Assembly (NCBI GenBank): GCA_946478915.1
Contig: CAMLER010000172.1
Location: 1 to 9,138 of the forward strand
Source: an uncultured Chryseolinea sp.
GTDB taxonomy: Bacteria > Bacteroidota > Bacteroidia > Cytophagales > Cyclobacteriaceae
Direction of reading: 5' to 3'
DNA length: 9,138 nt
Positions 5,996 to 9,138 of this stretch are shown in pieces. Position 1 is the stretch's first letter. Every line of letters begins with the position of its first letter. The notes beneath the pieces are model-generated. The model was given only the letters and a program-made list of their open reading frames with translations, searched no databases and was not told where the DNA came from. A program made the translations under genes and the position numbers.

Positions 5996-7173
5996 TATTT
6001 AAATTTGGCTAGAAGAGAAAAAATTTGTGCATTCAATCCCGTGGAACGCTGGTAATGACCATACCTTAGTTCCAACGCATTAAATCTAGTTAGACCGAGC
6101 ACGCCACCAGGTGGTGCATACATGACACCTAAACCAATCATCGTGCTGTTAAGACTTGAAAGATCATAGTCACTGGTATAAAAACTTTGTTGTCTATCAT
6201 GCGCAGCATAGGTCTTAAAATACTTCACCCCTTTTTGAGTGTAGTATCGATAGAAAGGACTGAGCGAAACAAAAGGCGTGATCTTGATAGGTGTTTCCAA
6301 CTCAAAAGTATGGGCATTCATTCCCCAATCATCTTGATAGTATCGGTAGTAACTTCGTATAATAAGATTATCACCAATAAAATAATTTAATCTCAATCCT
6401 AACGGTATCTTTATGCGCGATGACGGCAATTTTTCGACCCGGTGACTGCCATCAAGAAAGTAGCTCCGGTGATAAAGGGTTGCAAGTTGCCCTTCCTGAT
6501 AAGCAACATCCGCCAGCAACAATATTTGCATACGTCTCGACAACACTTGACTCAACGTGAATGATGCGCTATAGGTGTTGCGAGGTTCCTTGCGGCTCCC
6601 ATCATTATTTCGCAATTCTATTGGCAGAATCACAGACCAGGTATCCAGGTAAACTTGTGCTTTGGCACTGAACTCCCGATTTTTATCTTTTGAAAGCTGA
6701 GCCCAACCTAGACCAAGACCTTTTGAAAAGTAATCATACTCTGTCGACACCGACCCGGTCGCGCTTACGGTAGATCCTGTTTTTTCGTTAGCAATTGAAT
6801 ACGCAATGGAGGGGTAAAATCTATTGTCAGCTGCGGAGGCAGATGAAATCGTGCTCGGATCAATTTTATCGGACGAGGCTGAAGTGTAAGTATCAAAGCC
6901 CAGCTCAATACCAATACTATGCTTTCTCTGTCTTGAATCGTAGCGCGAAAGGCGCACCTCAGTTGTCGTTGCAAAGTCAGTCAGTTGTTCAGAGCCAATG
7001 CCTCCGGTTACTGCCGAATTGTTACCCTCTTGCGAATAATAACTGGAAACAAAGTTGACTTCTTCTACCTTTAATTTTCTTTTCTTATATATAGAAGAAT
7101 CCTGTGCGGTTTGTGAAAAACCCACCAATGTTGTTATAAAAATACCCACTGCCGCCAACGAAATCCTTAGCAT
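5995..7173 (-). CDS. DUF3570 outer-membrane beta-barrel protein
   Basis: A 392-residue protein with a signal peptide (1-20, cleavage near FSQ|TAQ). The mature part is rich in alternating aromatic/polar strands. I recognise DUF3570 from VSTEYDYFSKGLGLGWAQLS (142-161), the segment AKAQVYLDTWSVILP (170-184), RSYYRYYQDDWGMNAHT (273-289), SPFYRYYTQKGVKYF (305-319) and YTSDYDLSSL (332-341). The length is normal for the family. The protein ends LLAKFK, a terminal strand of an outer-membrane barrel although not a terminal Phe. A TCCT on the plus strand (AGGA on the coding strand) at 7181-7184 is a reasonable ribosome binding site and supports the start at 7173. This is the first gene of the cassette; a perfect 11-bp-period repeat lies 32-47 bases upstream. 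Substrate or partner is unknown. It could be the outer-membrane receptor or exit for whatever the lipoprotein and FMN transferase handle. Confidence 0.9.
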   Translation of the reverse strand: MLRISLAAVGIFITTLVGFSQTAQDSSIYKKRKLKVEEVNFVSSYYSQEGNNSAVTGGIGSEQLTDFATTTEVRLSRYDSRQRKHSIGIELGFDTYTSASSDKIDPSTISSASAADNRFYPSIAYSIANEKTGSTVSATGSVSTEYDYFSKGLGLGWAQLSKDKNREFSAKAQVYLDTWSVILPIELRNNDGSRKEPRNTYSASFTLSQVLSRRMQILLLADVAYQEGQLATLYHRSYFLDGSHRVEKLPSSRIKIPLGLRLNYFIGDNLIIRSYYRYYQDDWGMNAHTFELETPIKITPFVSLSPFYRYYTQKGVKYFKTYAAHDRQQSFYTSDYDLSSLNSTMIGLGVMYAPPGGVLGLTRFNALELRYGHYQRSTGLNAQIFSLLAKFK

Positions 7174-7204
7174 ATCTTGTTCCTATGCAAGTCCGCAAAA
7201 CATT

Positions 7205-7220
7205 CTGAATAAATCCTGAA
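7205..7220 (-). promoter_or_regulatory. Direct repeat TTCAG-N6-TTCAG upstream of the cassette; candidate response-regulator box
   Basis: On the minus strand the sequence is TTCAGGATTTATTCAG, with an additional A before each half (ATTCAG). The two half-sites are exactly 11 bp apart and lie 32-47 bases before the DUF3570 start codon. Read on the plus strand, CTGAATAAATCCTGAAT has the general form of a pho-box-type element: 6-bp repeats with a 5-bp A/T-rich spacer. The adjacent PhoB/OmpR-family regulator is the natural candidate to bind it. The closeness to the start codon implies a short leader or a repressor-like position. Confidence 0.4.
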
Positions 7221-7319
7221 TTTGTTCGGGTACGATGGAAATTCTTCAAAAACTTCGGGTGGAGGGTGCTCAAAACAGCAAGGCAAACGGATTCATCTTC
7301 TCTATTTAACTAAATTCAC

Positions 7320-7335
7320 TTCAAACATGCTTCAG
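7320..7335 (+). promoter_or_regulatory. TTCAA-N6-TTCAG repeat upstream of the beta-helix gene
   Basis: The plus-strand sequence TTCAAACATGCTTCAG has two half-sites 11 bp apart, one mismatch from the repeat found upstream of the cassette and the barrel gene. It is oriented toward the downstream gene and lies 39-54 bases before its ATG. A one-mismatch copy can occur by chance (one also lies inside a coding region at 1355-1370), so position is the main argument. Confidence 0.28.
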
Positions 7336-7373
7336 GAATTCACATAAATGATTGGCTCTAAAAGGTTGTTACT

Positions 7374-9038
7374 ATGAAATATGCACTCTTCTCCTGTTTC
7401 ACTTTTATTGTAGTTTTCGCACTGGCGCAACAACCGTCTGAAAGTGTGGTGTTCATATCTGAAAAGAATAAGACTTCGGTTGGTACAAATGAGAAAGGAG
7501 AACTACTGGTTAACGTTTCCAAAAAAAATGTAAAGAAATTTAAAGCCGCTGGCGAGGTACGCTACAGCGATTTCGGTGCGAAGGGTGACGGAAATTCCGA
7601 TGATATTGACGCCATCGCCGCCACACATGCATTCGCAAATCAGCATAAATTACAGGTGAGGGCAGATGCACAGGCAACCTACTATATCAGTGGAAAAAAA
7701 CGTACTGTCACAATCCAAACAGATACAGATTTTAACAATGCATCATTTATCATTGATGATAAGAATGTCGATGATCGTACAGCTCACGTTTTTATGGTCA
7801 TGTCAACCCTGAGCCCATACAAAGCAACGGGAATTTTATCTTTGAAAAGAAATCAGGATAAAATAAGTGTTCCACTTTCCCATCCATCCATCATAACCGT
7901 ATCGGATTCGACAATCCGACGTTACATCCGGTTTGGTCCGAACCAAAACAATGGATCCCAGCAAACAGATATCTTTATTGTCGACAAGAATGGGAATGTC
8001 GACATGAAGGCCCCTATCATCTGGGACTTCGATAGAATCACGGACATCACTATACGTCCCGTTGATGAAAAAATGTTAACAATCTCTGGTGGACGATTCA
8101 CAACGATTGCCAACAATGCAGAATCAAAGTATACATACTATAGCAGAGGCATCGCGATCAGACGATCCAATGTGCTGGTGAAAGGGCTTGAACATCGGGT
8201 AGATGGCGAGGGAGAACATGGCGCTCCATATGGAGGTTTTATCAATGTGAGCGACTGCGCAAACGTTAGAGTCCAGGACTGTGTTCTGACTGGCCATAAA
8301 ACGTATGAAACGATTGGCTCTGCGGGAGTAAAAGTCTCTATGGGAACGTATGATATATCCGTCAACCGAGCACTTAATGTATCGTTCGTGAACTGCCGTC
8401 AGACAAACGACATCAACGATAACACGTATTGGGGAATCATGGGATCAAATTACTCCAAAAACCTTCTTTACGACAGCTGCATCTTCTCCCGGTTCGATGC
8501 GCATATGGGCGTTGCAAACGCTACTATCCGGAATTCTACTCTCGGACATCAAGGTATTAATGCTATCGGTACGGGGATTTTTACGATAGAAAACTCAACC
8601 ATTCGCGGAAGAAATCTCGTCAACCTGCGCTCAGACTACGGCAGCACGTGGCAGGGAGAAGTCATCGTACGCAATTGTATTTTTGTGCCAAGCGGCGGCA
8701 AACCAGCGAGTGCCAGTTTGATTGGCGGATCCAATTCCGGTCAGCATAATTTCGGTTACACTTGTTACATGCCAGAACGGATCACCATCGAAGGGTTACA
8801 CATCGACGATACTAACCACCCTGCCGATTATAACGGACCGGCTATCTTCGCTAACTTTAATCCCCAAATGATAGATGATACATACCGACAGCAATTTCCC
8901 TATATCACATCGAAGGAAATAATTCTAAAAAATGTGCAGATCGCCAGCGGTAAAACATTAAGATTAAGCGACAATGGCTACATGTTCAAAGATGTGAAAG
9001 TAGACGCTGATCAACCAGTGCTGATTACAGCTCCATAA
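7374..9038 (+). CDS. Secreted right-handed beta-helix protein, pectate_lyase_3 superfamily
   Basis: A 554-residue protein with a Sec signal peptide (1-18, cleavage near ALA|QQ) and an AAAGG-type ribosome binding site eight bases before the ATG. Residues 64-84 carry the hallmark YSDFGAKGDGNSDDIDAI, the first coil of pectate-lyase-superfold/glycosyl hydrolase-28-like proteins. From about 257 to 530 there are repeated short strands with Asn/Cys/Thr ladders (NVSDCANVRVQDCVLTG, NVSFVNCRQTND, NATIRNSTLG, FTIENSTIRG, VIVRNCIFVP, EIILKNVQIASG), typical of a parallel beta-helix. Such proteins bind or cleave acidic polysaccharides or act as phage-tail-like depolymerases. I cannot identify a catalytic set, so lyase or hydrolase activity is not claimed. 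No C-terminal sorting domain is visible. It diverges from the cassette and shares its upstream region with it, but a link in function is not evident. Confidence 0.88.
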   Translation: MKYALFSCFTFIVVFALAQQPSESVVFISEKNKTSVGTNEKGELLVNVSKKNVKKFKAAGEVRYSDFGAKGDGNSDDIDAIAATHAFANQHKLQVRADAQATYYISGKKRTVTIQTDTDFNNASFIIDDKNVDDRTAHVFMVMSTLSPYKATGILSLKRNQDKISVPLSHPSIITVSDSTIRRYIRFGPNQNNGSQQTDIFIVDKNGNVDMKAPIIWDFDRITDITIRPVDEKMLTISGGRFTTIANNAESKYTYYSRGIAIRRSNVLVKGLEHRVDGEGEHGAPYGGFINVSDCANVRVQDCVLTGHKTYETIGSAGVKVSMGTYDISVNRALNVSFVNCRQTNDINDNTYWGIMGSNYSKNLLYDSCIFSRFDAHMGVANATIRNSTLGHQGINAIGTGIFTIENSTIRGRNLVNLRSDYGSTWQGEVIVRNCIFVPSGGKPASASLIGGSNSGQHNFGYTCYMPERITIEGLHIDDTNHPADYNGPAIFANFNPQMIDDTYRQQFPYITSKEIILKNVQIASGKTLRLSDNGYMFKDVKVDADQPVLITAP

Positions 9039-9046
9039 TAAAAATC

Positions 9047-9138
9047 TTGAGTCACCTGGCAACCCTACTCCACCGCCATACAGACGTAGACTTACGACGC
9101 CGCATCACCGAAGTCGGCTACCCATATTACAAACCACT
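9047..9138 (+). CDS. Possible start of a further gene (partial, uncertain)
   Basis: After the beta-helix stop codon one frame stays open to the right edge, reading LSHLATLLHRHTDVDLRRRI and then TEVGYPYYKP. No ATG is present in this frame; TTG at 9047 is the first usual alternative start, and no ribosome binding site precedes it. The frame is open from 9011 after a TGA at 9008-9010. The composition is more GC-rich than the spacers and looks coding. The ending VGYPYYKP faintly recalls the N-terminus of PLP-dependent aminotransferase-like enzymes, but this is too short to assign. It may also be chance. Confidence 0.22.
   Translation, partial: MSHLATLLHRHTDVDLRRRITEVGYPYYKP

Larger units (their letters stand above)
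4393..7173 (-). other. Four-gene translationally coupled cassette: DUF3570, thioredoxin-like, ApbE, DUF4266
   Basis: The four genes run without spacers. The DUF3570 stop and thioredoxin start share a base (TAATG at 5993-5997), and thioredoxin and ApbE overlap by ATGA (5558-5561). ApbE and DUF4266 either overlap by GTGA (4617-4620) or are two bases apart, depending on the start. The genes therefore almost certainly form one transcript and are translated in step. From memory, the same four families occur together in other Bacteroidota and in some Proteobacteria; I know of no established function for the set. Confidence 0.8.

Noticed and set aside
1..9138. CRISPR arrays, tRNA or rRNA genes, transposases, integrases or insertion-sequence ends.
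   Set aside because: None seen: no regularly spaced long repeats, no tRNA-like cloverleaf noticed, and no mobile-element protein among the frames.

Overview
The window looks like a chromosomal segment of a Bacteroidota bacterium, probably Cytophagales-like. The reasons are the protein families (DUF3570, DUF4266, a VCBS-repeat protein, outer-membrane barrels ending in F or K), moderately AT-rich non-coding DNA, weak Shine-Dalgarno signals, and an octamer intergenic repeat of a kind I recall from this phylum. This assignment is inference; there is no rRNA or phylogenetic marker in the window.

Layout. Bases 2-400 (+) are the 3' end of a VCBS/FG-GAP repeat protein. Bases 401-610 are non-coding and hold a six-copy 8-bp tandem repeat and a small hairpin. 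All genes from 611 to 7173 are on the minus strand. In order of transcription they are: a four-gene translationally coupled cassette (DUF3570 barrel, thioredoxin-fold protein, ApbE-type FMN transferase, DUF4266 small lipoprotein; 7173 down to 4393), a 306-bp gap, an OmpR-family response regulator and histidine kinase overlapping by ATGA (4086 to 2138), an unrecognised outer-membrane barrel (2049 to 1210), and a four-helix membrane protein (1072 to 611). On the plus strand, diverging from the cassette, 7374-9038 encodes a secreted pectate-lyase-superfold beta-helix protein. The last 92 bases may hold the start of another gene.

How the genes may work together. The cassette combines a flavin-attaching enzyme, a disulfide-type redox protein, an outer-membrane barrel and a tiny lipoprotein ending in GGGCGCN. 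I recognise it as a recurring set without an assigned function, and it is the best candidate in the window for an undescribed system, probably envelope redox or metal chemistry. The response regulator belongs to the class that binds direct repeats with 11-bp period. By eye, the only two perfect TTCAG-N6-TTCAG repeats in the window lie immediately upstream of the cassette and of the outer-membrane barrel gene. A one-mismatch copy precedes the beta-helix gene and a weaker copy precedes the regulator itself. This suggests, as a hypothesis, a local regulon in which the two-component system controls the cassette and its neighbours.
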